A stretch of DNA of 48,348 nucleotides from Candidatus Saccharimonadota bacterium (GCA_020428005.1 JAGQNP010000003.1:1-48348); one strand, 5' to 3'. Shown: positions 1 to 10,065, numbered from the stretch's first letter. Made by a program: numbers and translations. Notes: generated by a model from the sequence alone, not told the origin.

Positions 1-691
1 TTTCTGTTGTAGTTGCACCGTCATATTTACGATAAATGTATATGTAATCCTCACTGTTGTCGATTTTTATGCATGTGTCTTTCGTCAAATCTATTGCAGA
101 AACAAGGAATTGTTTGGCACTTATAGTATTTGTATACTCTGGATAGCCTGGGCAATTAATAAAACCAATCGGGTAATCGTTTTTTGAATCAGATTGGGAA
201 ATTTTTACTCTTTTTTTGCTATCTTTTTCTGAATACCTCAAGATTATTTCTGGATGCTGATTACTATGCTTTTCGTCCTCATATACGCTGCCATAATTAA
301 GTTCAAAATTATCTTCATCTAGACCGTACAATTTATGATTATCTAGATATTGCTTCATGCCTTTATCGTCTAAACTGAAAGTGTCTGTCTTTGGTTTACT
401 TGTGGAAGAAATCGGTTCTTTAGTTTCAGCTTGCAAGTCAGATATTTTGTTTTTTATTTTTTCAAATCCACCACTACCGAATTGAAGCAAAGACAATGGC
501 ACAATTATGAGTAGAACTATAAATAGCTTCTCAATAATGTTGAGTTTCTGGGGTTTAATTGTTGAGTTGTCATCTGAATAATCGTTATTAATTTGGGGCT
601 TGGAAGTACGCGCTTTAATCACACTGGTTTCGGGAATATCTGTGTGTCCTATAATTTCTGTTGAATCTCTATGATTTAGATCATTATTCAT
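1..691 (-). CDS. Hypothetical single-pass membrane protein, C-terminus cut by window edge
   Basis: An open frame of 230 codons runs from an ATG at 689-691 to the window start with no stop, so the 3' end is missing. The N-terminal ~50 residues are polar, one hydrophobic segment lies at about residues 54-72 (IEKLFIVLLIIVPLSLLQF), and a Ser/Thr/Lys-rich stretch leads into an outside-facing region with two cysteines. A -10-like TAGAAT ends 8 bases before the ATG, matching the leaderless pattern seen across the window. I do not recognise a family. The frame is well supported by length and composition; the function is unknown. Confidence 0.75.
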   Translation of the reverse strand, partial: MNNDLNHRDSTEIIGHTDIPETSVIKARTSKPQINNDYSDDNSTIKPQKLNIIEKLFIVLLIIVPLSLLQFGSGGFEKIKNKISDLQAETKEPISSTSKPKTDTFSLDDKGMKQYLDNHKLYGLDEDNFELNYGSVYEDEKHSNQHPEIILRYSEKDSKKRVKISQSDSKNDYPIGFINCPGYPEYTNTISAKQFLVSAIDLTKDTCIKIDNSEDYIYIYRKYDGATTTE

Positions 692-775
692 ATGTATATA
701 TTCTATGTTATGTTTAAAGAACCTGAAACTCAAAGTATCGGAAATTACGTTAATGTACAGAAATAATACCGTTAG

Positions 776-1516
776 CTATTTCGAGCTCGATGTGTCGTTT
801 TCATTCAAATAATCTTGTGTTTGTTTTAAAAGGTTTTTAGCAACTACTCTAGCAGAAGTTTGATCGGGTATATTTGTAAATATATTTTTTACCATTTCGG
901 CAGTTTCATGAAACTCATTATTAACAATGATTATAAAATGGTCATTATTTAAGGCGTGGTTTATCTCTTTTACTGCACTCTTTAGCCTTCTTATTAACTC
1001 AATTTCTGTCATACGGCCACGCAGATCGATTCGTTTAAGCCAAGTTTCAAAACTCGGAGGAATCATGAATATACATTTTGTATCTGGTTTGATCTTAATA
1101 ATGCTTTCTACACCAGCAGGCTCAATATCTGTAATAGCTATCTCGTGTTGCTTAGATGCGTGCTCAATTTCTTTAATACTAATACCGGAAACCTGTTGAT
1201 CGTGAATAATCGCCGCCTCAACATACTCACCCTTCCTTAGACCATCAATGAACTCATCTTCAGACTTAAACCAGTATTCTTCGCCATTTTTTTCAACATT
1301 GCCCATATTTATTCTTGGTTTCCTCGTTGTATCTGAGGTAATAAAATAGTAATCACCAATTTTCATGAGTTCACCAATTATGGTATTGCGTCCTGATGAA
1401 GTAACACCACACATTAGCACTAGTCTGGTTTTTATTAAAGCCCTTCTGGTCGATTCTGACACGTGATAGTTATTAAGGATTTCCTGAAAATCACTTAGAC
1501 GCCTTAGTTCATTCAT
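776..1516 (-). CDS. Guanylate-kinase-like protein with degenerate P-loop
   Basis: The 246-residue protein aligns by eye with GMP kinase after a ~30-residue N-terminal extension. It has a P-loop region (GVTSSGRNT, about residues 37-45), the GMP-binding motif TTRKPR, an EYWF/GEYVEA segment and the conserved PPS...RGR and RL..A..EI stretches. GMP kinases normally carry GPSGxGKST; here the P-loop Lys is Arg and the following Ser is Asn, and the YGT motif is absent. Activity may therefore be weak or lost, or the protein may have another role. An extended -10 (TGG-TATAAC, 1523-1528) ends 6 bases before the ATG, so the message is probably leaderless. Fold assignment is good; enzymatic GMP kinase function is uncertain. 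Confidence 0.75.
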   Translation of the reverse strand: MNELRRLSDFQEILNNYHVSESTRRALIKTRLVLMCGVTSSGRNTIIGELMKIGDYYFITSDTTRKPRINMGNVEKNGEEYWFKSEDEFIDGLRKGEYVEAAIIHDQQVSGISIKEIEHASKQHEIAITDIEPAGVESIIKIKPDTKCIFMIPPSFETWLKRIDLRGRMTEIELIRRLKSAVKEINHALNNDHFIIIVNNEFHETAEMVKNIFTNIPDQTSARVVAKNLLKQTQDYLNENDTSSSK

Positions 1517-1622
1517 AGAGAAGTTATACCAGAATTACTCGTCAGCACAAACAGATAACTGTGGAAATATAAACAAAGTCGTTACAAAATTTGCAAAAAG
1601 CGTTAGAATAATAACTACAAAC

Positions 1623-1669
1623 AAAAAGTCAGAATTGTCCCCGCTACTCTCGCAGTGTGGGGACTTTTT
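1623..1669. terminator. Probable bidirectional terminator after lepA
   Basis: GTCCCC (1637-1642) pairs with GGGGAC (1659-1664), followed on the plus strand by TTTTT. An outer arm AAAAAGTC (1623-1630) can pair with GACTTTTT, giving a U-tract in either direction. It sits 4 bases beyond the lepA stop and probably ends the lepA message. Confidence 0.7.
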
Positions 1670-1672
1670 AAT

Positions 1673-3454
1673 TCAGTCACGCTTTAACATCACGGTGAAA
1701 GCCTCGGCTGGAATATCAACTTTGCCAAAACGCTTCATACGGGACTTACCTTTTTTTTGCTTTTCTAAGAGCTTTTTTCTACGAGTAACATCACCTCCAT
1801 AAAGTTTTGCCGTCACATCCTTTCGAAAAGCCTTGACATCCTCTCGAGCTATAAATTTTCCACCAATCGCTGCCTGCAAAGGCACTACAAAATTTTGTCT
1901 TGGGATAACTTCTTTGAGTTTCTCAACTGTTTCACGACCAAGACTCTGAGCCTCAGTTCTATGAACCATGACGCTAAGTGCATCAACTCTTTCACCAGCT
2001 ACATAAAAGTCAAGTTTAACAAGATCTTCAGCTCTGTAATTGTATAATTCATAATTGAATGACCCATAACCACTTGTTACGCTTTTCAGTTGATCATAAA
2101 AATCAGTTAAAAGATTGGCAAGAGGTGCTTCAAATGAGACTAGCGCAAGTTGCGCATCGACAAACGATATATTATTTTGAATACCTCTTTTACTAGATAT
2201 AAGTTGAATTACCGAGCCAACGTAATCTTTGGGAACAACAATTTCTCCATTAATCCAAGGTTCGCGAATTTCAGTGATATTCGCAACGTCGGGTAAGTCA
2301 GCCGCTGACTTAATATCAACCTCTTCTCCATTTTGCATAGTAATTTGGTAGTCGGTGGACGGATTTGTGACTACAAGCGTAAGATCATATTCTCTTTCAA
2401 GTCTCTCTCTAACTATATCCATGTGGAGTAGGCCAAGGAAACCTATCCTTACACCAAAGCCAAGGACCGGTGAATTCTCTAGATCATATTGTAATGCAGA
2501 ATCGCTAAGACTGAGCTTTTCGATAGCATCTTTTAGCTCTTGGTAGTATTCATTACTTTCTGGAAAGAATCCAGCATATACAAACGGCTTAACATCTTTA
2601 TAGCCAGATAGTGCTTTTGTCGCAGATTGGGATTGAGTTGTCACAGTATCGCCAACTTTTGCCTCTCGTGTGCTCTTAAGATTAGTAACTATATATCCGA
2701 TTTCACCAGCAGCAAGCGATTTCTTTGGGTTCATTTGTGGCTGCAATACGCCAAGCTCAAGAGCTAGACCTTGTGCACCCGTAGCCATCATTTTAATTTG
2801 TTCTGATTTATTTATTACTCCGTCAACAACACGAATATACAGAATTACTCCTCTGTAATCATCGTAATAACTATCAAAGATAAGTGCTCTAGTTGTTGCT
2901 CCTGTTTCACCTTTGGGTGAAGGTATTTCTTTAATAATCTGTTCTAAAACTTCTTCCACCCCCTGTCCGGTCTTTGCCGAAATATAAATAATATCTTCTT
3001 TTTTGCATGCAAGTAAATTTATAACTTCTCTGCTTACTCGTTGGACATCAGCGGCAGGGAGATCGATTTTATTTAATACTGGGATTATTTTTAAATCCGC
3101 CTCTATAGCCAAGTATACGTTTGCTAAAGTTTGGGCTTGGATTCCTTGGCTTGCATCCACAACCAAAATTGCACCTTCGCATGCCTGTAAACTTCTAGAT
3201 ACCTCATAGCTAAAATCTACATGTCCTGGGGTATCGATAAGATTCAATTCGAATCCTTTATAGTTCATGCTAACTGGTGCAAGCTTAATGGTAATCCCCT
3301 TTTCTCTCTCGAGGTCCATCTTATCGAGAAGTTGAGCCTTCATGTCTCTTTTCTGAACAGTTCCAGTTAATTCTAGTAAACGGTCGGCAAGCGTGGACTT
3401 CCCGTGATCTATATGGGCAATGATGCAAAAATTCCTTATGTTCTCTTGTTTCAT
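1673..3454 (-). CDS. lepA: Elongation factor 4 (LepA GTPase)
   Basis: LepA/EF4 is a ribosome-associated translational GTPase of the cytoplasm. The 593 residues match the usual ~600. The G domain shows AHIDHGKST (residues 13-21), the G2 region REKGITIK, DTPGHVDF, NKID and SAKTG. The LepA-specific C-terminal domain ends in a basic KKLLEKQKKGKSRMKRFG segment typical of the family. TATACT (3464-3469) ends 9 bases before the ATG and no Shine-Dalgarno is seen, so a leaderless message is likely. It is followed downstream by a hairpin terminator. The identification is secure. Confidence 0.97.
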   Translation of the reverse strand: MKQENIRNFCIIAHIDHGKSTLADRLLELTGTVQKRDMKAQLLDKMDLEREKGITIKLAPVSMNYKGFELNLIDTPGHVDFSYEVSRSLQACEGAILVVDASQGIQAQTLANVYLAIEADLKIIPVLNKIDLPAADVQRVSREVINLLACKKEDIIYISAKTGQGVEEVLEQIIKEIPSPKGETGATTRALIFDSYYDDYRGVILYIRVVDGVINKSEQIKMMATGAQGLALELGVLQPQMNPKKSLAAGEIGYIVTNLKSTREAKVGDTVTTQSQSATKALSGYKDVKPFVYAGFFPESNEYYQELKDAIEKLSLSDSALQYDLENSPVLGFGVRIGFLGLLHMDIVRERLEREYDLTLVVTNPSTDYQITMQNGEEVDIKSAADLPDVANITEIREPWINGEIVVPKDYVGSVIQLISSKRGIQNNISFVDAQLALVSFEAPLANLLTDFYDQLKSVTSGYGSFNYELYNYRAEDLVKLDFYVAGERVDALSVMVHRTEAQSLGRETVEKLKEVIPRQNFVVPLQAAIGGKFIAREDVKAFRKDVTAKLYGGDVTRRKKLLEKQKKGKSRMKRFGKVDIPAEAFTVMLKRD

Positions 3455-3481
3455 CGTCTTCAGAGTATAACAGAGATAATG

Positions 3482-5074
3482 TTAAACATTTACTTTAAGT
3501 GGTTTGTAAATCAGTTTCTTTATGTACTTAAAAACTGACTTGGCTTCATCTAAATCAAAAATCCAAGACACAACTAGGTATACTAACGCTGTTACCCCTG
3601 TTATTGTTGATAATTTCATTCCTAGAGTTATAAATCCTTTGTCAGCTATTTGTAGTGGCAAAACTGAAATCATCAGAAATGCAGTCATAACTGCAAAACC
3701 GGTTACCGAAAGCATCTTTAAACACGCAATCCAAAAATCTTTGTCTAAAAGCTTGTGATCCCTCAAAACCATTACCGCACTTAGAATTACAACCTCCACC
3801 GCCGCAACAATGGATTGCGCGATAGCAAGCCCTACAATTCCATAGTTGTAAGGTTTAGCAAGAAAATATGCCAATACTATATTAAGAGCTATGGCTGCAA
3901 GTGAAACGAATAGTGGAGTCGCGGTATCCTTTTGCGCATAAAACCATCTAGAAATCATTGCATAAATAGATCTGAATAAAATAGCTACGGCAAAATAACC
4001 AAACACAACTGCAATCTCAGGAGCACTATTTGTGAATATTAGCCTAGCAAAATACCCTCGAGCAAAATAGCAAACAACCGCTATTGGTAGTGTTATCCAT
4101 ATAATTGCTCTAAGAACTTGTAAAAACTCTTTCCTGAACAAATCACTGCGACCCTGAGCTAATCTTTCGGTTAATTTTGGAAATGCTGCAGTACTTATTG
4201 CGGTGCCAATAAGTAGTATAGGCGTTGTATGCATAATATATGCATTTTCATAATAGCTAACGCTTCCTACCCCTAGCCTTGTTGCAAAGTTTGTTTCTGC
4301 AATACTGTTAATTGAATCTACTCCTTGATCAATTGATCTCGCAGGAAGTAACCTGAGAATGCTCCTAAAGTCTCTACTTCGCCACAATATTTTTGGCCTC
4401 CACCTGAAGTTAGCGTTTATCAAACCAAAACAAACAACTATGAGTTGTAAAATTGCACCAATAAGGGCACCCACTCCTAGTCCAACTAATCCGACATTAT
4501 CCTTAAACACATATACGCTCATCATAATTGCAACGTTATAAAATATTGGACCAATTGCGAAGAAAAAGAACCTACCAAATGCCTGCTGCGCGCCAGCCAA
4601 AATGCCAGAGATTGTAAATAGTAGTGGATTAAAGGATATCAGTCGCATTATGGTTGCAGCATTATGGATCTGTTCAGGTGGTAAATTTGGAGCAACGATA
4701 TATCTTATTAGTTGATCAGCAAACAAGAACATTACGGTACCGACTATGGCCATAACAATTACCAACAAATTTAGAAGACTATTCGTTAAATCCCATACTC
4801 CTCGACGATCGCCTTTTTCTAAGTGCTCAGATAATATTGGAATAAACGCTACACCCAACGCACCAGCAGCAAGTGTATAGAAGAAAAAATCGGGTATTTT
4901 GAACGCCGCAAAATAGGCATCAGTACTTTGTGGGCCAACAATTGGGAAGTTTGCATTAACAATTTTATATCGCAAAAATCCTAAAACCTGACCAACGAGA
5001 GAAATTATCAAAAGAAGCGTCGCAGCACCGCTAACACCTAACTTTTTGTTGGCACGTTTTAAAAACCGGTTCAT
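3482..5074 (-). CDS. murJ: Lipid II flippase MurJ (MviN family)
   Basis: This polytopic protein of 530 residues belongs to the MOP/MviN family that moves the peptidoglycan precursor lipid II across the membrane. It has about 13-14 hydrophobic segments. The N-terminal stretch (SLVGQVLGFLRYKIVNANF, then STDAYFAAFKIPDFFF) matches the MurJ signature, and the region ARSIDQGVDSINSIAETNFA is the family's central conserved loop. The -10 TATAAT (5083-5088) ends 8 bases before the ATG, again implying a leaderless transcript separate from ftsH. The organism therefore makes its own wall, which fits the ftsB and rpf genes in the window. Confidence 0.93.
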   Translation of the reverse strand: MNRFLKRANKKLGVSGAATLLLIISLVGQVLGFLRYKIVNANFPIVGPQSTDAYFAAFKIPDFFFYTLAAGALGVAFIPILSEHLEKGDRRGVWDLTNSLLNLLVIVMAIVGTVMFLFADQLIRYIVAPNLPPEQIHNAATIMRLISFNPLLFTISGILAGAQQAFGRFFFFAIGPIFYNVAIMMSVYVFKDNVGLVGLGVGALIGAILQLIVVCFGLINANFRWRPKILWRSRDFRSILRLLPARSIDQGVDSINSIAETNFATRLGVGSVSYYENAYIMHTTPILLIGTAISTAAFPKLTERLAQGRSDLFRKEFLQVLRAIIWITLPIAVVCYFARGYFARLIFTNSAPEIAVVFGYFAVAILFRSIYAMISRWFYAQKDTATPLFVSLAAIALNIVLAYFLAKPYNYGIVGLAIAQSIVAAVEVVILSAVMVLRDHKLLDKDFWIACLKMLSVTGFAVMTAFLMISVLPLQIADKGFITLGMKLSTITGVTALVYLVVSWIFDLDEAKSVFKYIKKLIYKPLKVNV

Positions 5075-5120
5075 CTAAGTTTATTATACGGTTGCGAACT
5101 CCTTTAAAACAACCGTTAAA

Positions 5121-6989
5121 TTAATACAAAGTGGCTGTTTTGGGCAGCACGCTGCCTTTTAGTATTTGTTCTACTTCGTCTGCCTCTACAGTTTCTTTCT
5201 CAATAAGTGCATCTTTTAACTGCTCGAGTTTAGATTTATTTGATTTAATAACTTCACGGGCCCTATTTGCAGCTTCAGTTATAAGTGCTTCTACCTCATC
5301 GTCAATTTGTTTGGCAGTTTCGTCAGAATACTGTTTTTCCTGAACTAACTTATCAATCATCATTCCTTCGTCAACATGGAATACTTGATCTCTAAGCTTC
5401 TTACCCATCCCCTGATTAATGATCATATCTCTAGCTAGTTCAGCAGCTTTTTGTAAATCGTTACCTGCTCCAGTAGTGACTCTATCTGATCCATATATAA
5501 CTTCTTCCGCAATACGACCTCCCAGCATTCTCGCCAGCACATCCTTATATTCAATAATACTGTGATAACTTTTATCTTCTGGAGGTATAAACCAAGTTAC
5601 ACCGCCCGTACCACCTCTTGGTATTATAGTAACTTTGTGTACCATGTCACTATCAGGCAAAACATGACCAACTATTGCGTGACCTGCCTCATGATATGCT
5701 GTCAATTCTTTTTCCTGTTCACTCATAATCTTATTTTTGCGCTCGGGACCAATTGCAACCTTTTCAAAAGCATTTGTTACATCTTCTTGGTTTATTTCTT
5801 TTCTATTATGCCGCGCAGCCACTATTGCTGCTTCGTTTGCAATATTTGCTAAGTCGGCACCAGAAGAACCTGCAGTTTTTGCGGCAAGTGCATCAAGGTC
5901 AACATTTTTAGCTAGAGGTTTCTTGTCAAAGTGAACCTTGAGTATAGCCTCTCTATCTTTCCTATCTGGCAAAGTTATGTTTACACGCCTATCGAATCTT
6001 CCTGGTCGAAGTAGAGCTGGATCTAGTACATCAGACCTATTTGTAGCAGCCAAAACTATTACGTTAGTACCTTGCTCAAAACCATCCATCTCAACCAATA
6101 TCTGATTTAATGTCTGCTCTCTTTCATCATGGCCACCACCCATACCTGAACCTCGCCTACGACCAACTGCATCGATTTCGTCAATAAAAATAATACATGG
6201 TGCATTCTTTTTTGCCTTTGCGAATAAATCACGGACTCTGCTTGCACCTACACCAACAAACATTTCAACAAATTCTGAACCAGAAATACTAAAGAAAGGT
6301 ACGTCTGCTTCACCAGCAACTGCTCGAGAAAGCATAGTTTTACCAGTTCCTGGTGGACCAACAAGCAGAACTCCTTTGGGTATTTTCGCACCTAGGGACT
6401 GAAACTTCTTTGGATATTTCAAAAACTCTACAATTTCTTCCAGGTCTTGTTTGGCTTCATTTGACCCTGCAATATTTTTAAATGTAACCTTGTTCTTCTC
6501 ATTTCCGTACAATCTTGCTCGACTTTTACCAAAACTTAAAGCTTGATTTCCTTGTCCTTGCGCGCTTCTCAACATAAAGAAGAGCACCCCACTAATTAAT
6601 AGAACCGGTAAAATCGTTAATCCAACATTGGTCCAAGTGGAACCACTATTTGATGCTGGGCTAACATCCACCGTTACCTTAGAAAAATCAACACCTTCCT
6701 CTTGTAAACTTGTCTGTGGATCTTTAAATGATTTTAGAGAAGGTTTATCCTCGTCTCTTTTGGTAATTTCGAGATCATTTCCTTTTACATCAATGCGATT
6801 GTACTGTCCTTCATTTGCTGCCTTAATAACATCGGAGATGGGTTTTTCTTCAAGTTTTTTTGGCTGCTGAAATGAAGCAAATACAACCATTGCTAACAAG
6901 ATTAAAATAGCAATAAAGCCGATATTCTTATAACCACGCCCTTTGGGATTAATGCCCTTAGGTAGTTTTTTAGATGATTTTTTATCCAT
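5121..6989 (-). CDS. ftsH: ATP-dependent zinc metalloprotease FtsH
   Basis: FtsH is a membrane-anchored AAA+ protease that degrades misfolded and regulatory proteins. Counting from the chosen ATG, a first membrane segment lies near residues 22-40 and a second near 123-140. Walker A GPPGTGKT is near residue 201, Walker [10 protein letters not shown] near 257, the SRH RPGRFDR near 320 and the zinc site HEAGH near 423. A longer frame opens with TTG at 7013, but a TATAAT box (6999-7004) lies inside that extension and ends 9 bases before the ATG at 6989. I take 6989 as the start, with an almost leaderless message. Confidence 0.96.
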   Translation of the reverse strand: MDKKSSKKLPKGINPKGRGYKNIGFIAILILLAMVVFASFQQPKKLEEKPISDVIKAANEGQYNRIDVKGNDLEITKRDEDKPSLKSFKDPQTSLQEEGVDFSKVTVDVSPASNSGSTWTNVGLTILPVLLISGVLFFMLRSAQGQGNQALSFGKSRARLYGNEKNKVTFKNIAGSNEAKQDLEEIVEFLKYPKKFQSLGAKIPKGVLLVGPPGTGKTMLSRAVAGEADVPFFSISGSEFVEMFVGVGASRVRDLFAKAKKNAPCIIFIDEIDAVGRRRGSGMGGGHDEREQTLNQILVEMDGFEQGTNVIVLAATNRSDVLDPALLRPGRFDRRVNITLPDRKDREAILKVHFDKKPLAKNVDLDALAAKTAGSSGADLANIANEAAIVAARHNRKEINQEDVTNAFEKVAIGPERKNKIMSEQEKELTAYHEAGHAIVGHVLPDSDMVHKVTIIPRGGTGGVTWFIPPEDKSYHSIIEYKDVLARMLGGRIAEEVIYGSDRVTTGAGNDLQKAAELARDMIINQGMGKKLRDQVFHVDEGMMIDKLVQEKQYSDETAKQIDDEVEALITEAANRAREVIKSNKSKLEQLKDALIEKETVEADEVEQILKGSVLPKTATLY

Positions 6990-7024
6990 ACTTCGGACAT
7001 TATACAGATTCAATCAAAGTATTG

Positions 7025-7912
7025 CTATCTGTAACGTGGTGTAATTTTTATATAATCCCGTTTAACTTCCAAGATGCTTTGCTTATCAATATCAGCAACT
7101 CGATTTGGTTGAGATACCCTAGCAATATTTACCAAATTTTCTACCAGTTTCCTATTGACGTTTTTTATTGAATTTCTTTTTAACCATTCGGCCATAACTT
7201 CGTTAGCCACATTATAAGGCAACATAATAAACCAGTGTCTATTGATCATATTTAGCGAAGTTTGCCTATGAAGTAACGAGGTCAAATGTTCTTCAATCTC
7301 AGAGCGTAGTTTTTGTGCATTGTTTATATTTTCAAGTAACCTTTTTTTATCATCTGATGACAAGTTTGGAATAATATTATGCCGGATATAATTGCGTAAA
7401 TATTTTGTATCTTGATTTGTTGGATCTTCTGACCATTTAATATTGTTTTTGTAAGCATAACTTACCAGTTCTTCCTTGTTAAATTCAATCAATGGTCTAT
7501 AAATCATGCCATTTGACCGCATCGAACTTAGGCCTCTATGACCAGTTCCTCTGATAATATTAATGATGACTGTTTCTATTAAGTCATCCTGGTGATGCGC
7601 TGTAACAATCCTGCTAGATCTTGATGCTGATCGTACCTTATAGAGAAAATCATACCTGGCATCTCTTGCTTTTGCTTCACTTGCATCTAGTCCTAGGTTA
7701 CCTTCATCATATACGAATTTTAGACCGTGCTCATTGGCCTTTTTTTGTACAAGTTGTCTGTCTTTTGACGAATCTGTCCTGATTCCATGATCAAAATGAG
7801 CAACTAACAACTCTAGGTCGGGGTTCTGTCTCAAAATATCTAACAAAACCATGGAATCAACACCACCAGAAACAGCAACAACATACCTGCCTGGCGCAAT
7901 AGTAATATCCAT
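7025..7912 (-). CDS. tilS: tRNA(Ile)-lysidine synthase TilS
   Basis: TilS converts C34 of the CAU-anticodon tRNA-Ile2 to lysidine so that it reads AUA and is charged with Ile. The 295-residue protein has the PP-loop SGGVDS (residues 15-20) and the family motifs HFDHGIR, EAKARDARYDFL and AHHQDDLIET. An upstream in-frame start at 8002 would add 30 residues before the PP-loop. I reject it, because a TATGAT box (7919-7924) ends 6 bases before the ATG at 7912 and the added part overlaps divergent pyrC. The C-terminal domain is short compared with the E. coli enzyme. The likely substrate, tRNA-Ile2, is at 43513. Confidence 0.94.
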   Translation of the reverse strand: MDITIAPGRYVVAVSGGVDSMVLLDILRQNPDLELLVAHFDHGIRTDSSKDRQLVQKKANEHGLKFVYDEGNLGLDASEAKARDARYDFLYKVRSASRSSRIVTAHHQDDLIETVIINIIRGTGHRGLSSMRSNGMIYRPLIEFNKEELVSYAYKNNIKWSEDPTNQDTKYLRNYIRHNIIPNLSSDDKKRLLENINNAQKLRSEIEEHLTSLLHRQTSLNMINRHWFIMLPYNVANEVMAEWLKRNSIKNVNRKLVENLVNIARVSQPNRVADIDKQSILEVKRDYIKITPRYR

Positions 7913-7914
7913 CT

Positions 7915-7924
7915 TATAATCATA
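7915..7924. promoter_or_regulatory. Overlapping back-to-back -10 boxes for tilS and pyrC
   Basis: TATAAT on the plus strand (7915-7920) ends 8 bases before the pyrC ATG. TATGAT on the minus strand (7919-7924) ends 6 bases before the tilS ATG. Only 16 bases separate the two start codons, and the two boxes share 2 bp. Each promoter's -35 zone must lie inside the other gene. Confidence 0.65.
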
Positions 7925-7928
7925 ACGT

Positions 7929-8981
7929 ATGGGGCAAAAAATTATACTTCCTGGCTTAATTGATCCGCACGTCCATTTGCGTGATCCTGGACAAACACAC
8001 AAGGAAGACTTCCTTACTGGAACAAGCGCTGCGCTGGCAGGTGGTTACACTACAATTTTTGATATGCCAAATAATGCCGAACCCATCACGACAGAGGAGC
8101 GATTGAATACCAAAATTGCCAGCGCCCAAAATCAGGTCGTTTGCGATGTTGGCTTTCATTTTGGGACATTAGGTGACAATTTTGATGAATTCGAAAAAGT
8201 AATCGATAAAGTATCCGGGCTAAAAATCTACATGAACGTTACAACAGGTAACTTCATTATTAATTCAGATAAATTAATTGAAATATACAAGGCATGGCCT
8301 GGAACTAAGCCAATTCTGTTACATGCTGAAGATGATGTGTCAGATATTGTCTTTAAAACTTTGCGAGAAATAAAAACTCCAACACATATCTGTCATGTAT
8401 CTAGTGAAGCAGAACTAACTTTTGTTATGAAAGCCAAGGAAGAAGGCTTGCCAATTACCTGTGGTGTTACGCCACATCATCTATTTTTGACTGATAGAGA
8501 CGCTGAAGAAAAGGGTGCATGGGCACATATGAAACCATCACTCAAAACCCAAAAAGACCAGGACTTCATATGGAGACATATGGATGCAGTTGATATCATC
8601 GAATCCGATCACGCTCCTCATACAAAGGCCGAAAAACAAGGCAATCCGCCACCGTTTGGTGTTCCAGGACTAGAAACAACATTGCCGCTCATGCTTACTG
8701 CAGAGCAAAAAGGCAAGCTTTCAAGGCAACAGCTTATTGATAGACTGCATACTAATCCTGCCAAAATATTTGATGTTTCAGTTGATAAATCAACTACTAT
8801 TGAAGTTGATATGGATGAATTTGAAATTTCTAATGAAAAAATGTTAACAAAATGTGGTTGGAGTCCGTTTGCTGGTCAACGAGTTGTCGGTGAGGTCCAA
8901 AAAGTTACCATTCGTGGCAGTATAGTTTTTGAAAATGGTGAAGTTTTGGTATCTCCAGGTAGCGGTAAAATTATAAACTAG
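7929..8981 (+). CDS. pyrC: Dihydroorotase
   Basis: Dihydroorotase closes carbamoyl-aspartate to dihydroorotate, the third step of pyrimidine synthesis. The 350-residue protein starts almost directly at the metal-binding strand DPHVHLRDPG. It then shows GLKIYMN (possible carboxylated Lys), LLHAED, ICHVSSEAEL, TPHHLFL and the catalytic Asp in ESDHAPHT, with a C-terminal amidohydrolase beta-sandwich (SPFAGQRVVGEV). This is a fairly short, HxH-type amidohydrolase. TATAAT ends 8 bases before the ATG, so the message is probably leaderless. The 3' end overlaps convergent pyrD by 11 bp. Confidence 0.93.
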   Translation: MGQKIILPGLIDPHVHLRDPGQTHKEDFLTGTSAALAGGYTTIFDMPNNAEPITTEERLNTKIASAQNQVVCDVGFHFGTLGDNFDEFEKVIDKVSGLKIYMNVTTGNFIINSDKLIEIYKAWPGTKPILLHAEDDVSDIVFKTLREIKTPTHICHVSSEAELTFVMKAKEEGLPITCGVTPHHLFLTDRDAEEKGAWAHMKPSLKTQKDQDFIWRHMDAVDIIESDHAPHTKAEKQGNPPPFGVPGLETTLPLMLTAEQKGKLSRQQLIDRLHTNPAKIFDVSVDKSTTIEVDMDEFEISNEKMLTKCGWSPFAGQRVVGEVQKVTIRGSIVFENGEVLVSPGSGKIIN

Positions 8982-10056
8982 CTTTTATCTCAACTGCGAG
9001 ATTTGGATTCCACATTGCTCCAGTAGCAGACTGTACGCAATCTGCACCAGCTTTTCTATATTCTTTGTAATCTTCTGGGGTCATAACACCACCAACTCCA
9101 ATAATTTCAAACGTGTACCCTCTTTCTTTTCTAAGACTATCGAGTCGTTTTACCATATCAATTCCGGCCCACTTTATGCCTGCACCACAAAGACCCGATA
9201 CTAATCTGCCCTCACCTGGTAAGGCCTGTTTACCATCTTTTGTGCGTACTGCTGCTGGGATGGTGTTTATCAAAGAAATTGCATCAACCTTTTCGTTAAT
9301 ATATTCCATGATTTCTTGCAACACTTCGTCTTGCTCTGGCTTAAAATAGCCAAATTTAAGGATTATTTTTTTGCCACCAACAACCGCTCGTGTTTTGTCG
9401 ACAATTGACTTTACAGCTGCTGGGGTATAGCAAATGATGCCTTCGTTTGCGACATTCGGACAGGAAAGATTTAACTCAATAACTTCTACACCCACGTCTG
9501 CAGCCAGCTTTGCGGCCTTTGCGAAATCCTCAAAATACTCATCCTGCGTTTGACCTTCAGCAATCGTGCCACAAACACTAACTATGAGTAATTGTCCCTT
9601 CCCTTGTCCTTCTAATGCTTTCTTAACATCATCAACCCAAAATTCTGGACCCCTTGAAGGATTACCGAACGAGTTGGTTATGGTTAGTTCTCTTGGGTCC
9701 TCATTGAATTCATCTCTAAGTGTTAGTCCTTTTGATGCTTTTTCAAGCGTTACGCTACCTTCAACATCTACAGGAATAACATTCGGGAATGCATTACAAG
9801 GAGCTATCGTAGTACGCTGGGTTTTGTAACATACCACATCGAATCCTTTGCGAAAAGCACCAGTTGTATGCTTACTTGTCGGCAAAGGACCAGCTGCTAT
9901 GCCAAAGGGTTCATAGATTGGAAGGCCAAGAAAAGTATTCTTTGGCTCACCTTTATTTTCGTAGACATTTTTATCTGCGAAATATCCATAGGGACCGTTA
10001 TCGAAATTCTCATCAAATGTCTTAGCTGGATCATAAATTGGCACGGTTTTTGACAT
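8971..10056 (-). CDS. pyrD: Dihydroorotate dehydrogenase, class 1-like
   Basis: This FMN enzyme oxidises dihydroorotate to orotate. The LNLSCPN motif carries the catalytic Cys of class 1 enzymes; class 2 has Ser here. Other features are NSFGNPS, an ILKFGYF strand with the FMN Lys, and a C-terminal phosphate loop GVGGVMTP...AGADCVQSATGAM. At 361 residues it is about 50 longer than usual class 1 proteins, mostly at the N-terminus. No PyrK electron-transfer subunit is visible in the window. A very strong Shine-Dalgarno (AAGGAGGT) precedes the ATG. It is the third gene of the operon that starts at 11587. Confidence 0.9.
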   Translation of the reverse strand: MSKTVPIYDPAKTFDENFDNGPYGYFADKNVYENKGEPKNTFLGLPIYEPFGIAAGPLPTSKHTTGAFRKGFDVVCYKTQRTTIAPCNAFPNVIPVDVEGSVTLEKASKGLTLRDEFNEDPRELTITNSFGNPSRGPEFWVDDVKKALEGQGKGQLLIVSVCGTIAEGQTQDEYFEDFAKAAKLAADVGVEVIELNLSCPNVANEGIICYTPAAVKSIVDKTRAVVGGKKIILKFGYFKPEQDEVLQEIMEYINEKVDAISLINTIPAAVRTKDGKQALPGEGRLVSGLCGAGIKWAGIDMVKRLDSLRKERGYTFEIIGVGGVMTPEDYKEYRKAGADCVQSATGAMWNPNLAVEIKASL

Positions 10057-10065
10057 ACTACCTCC

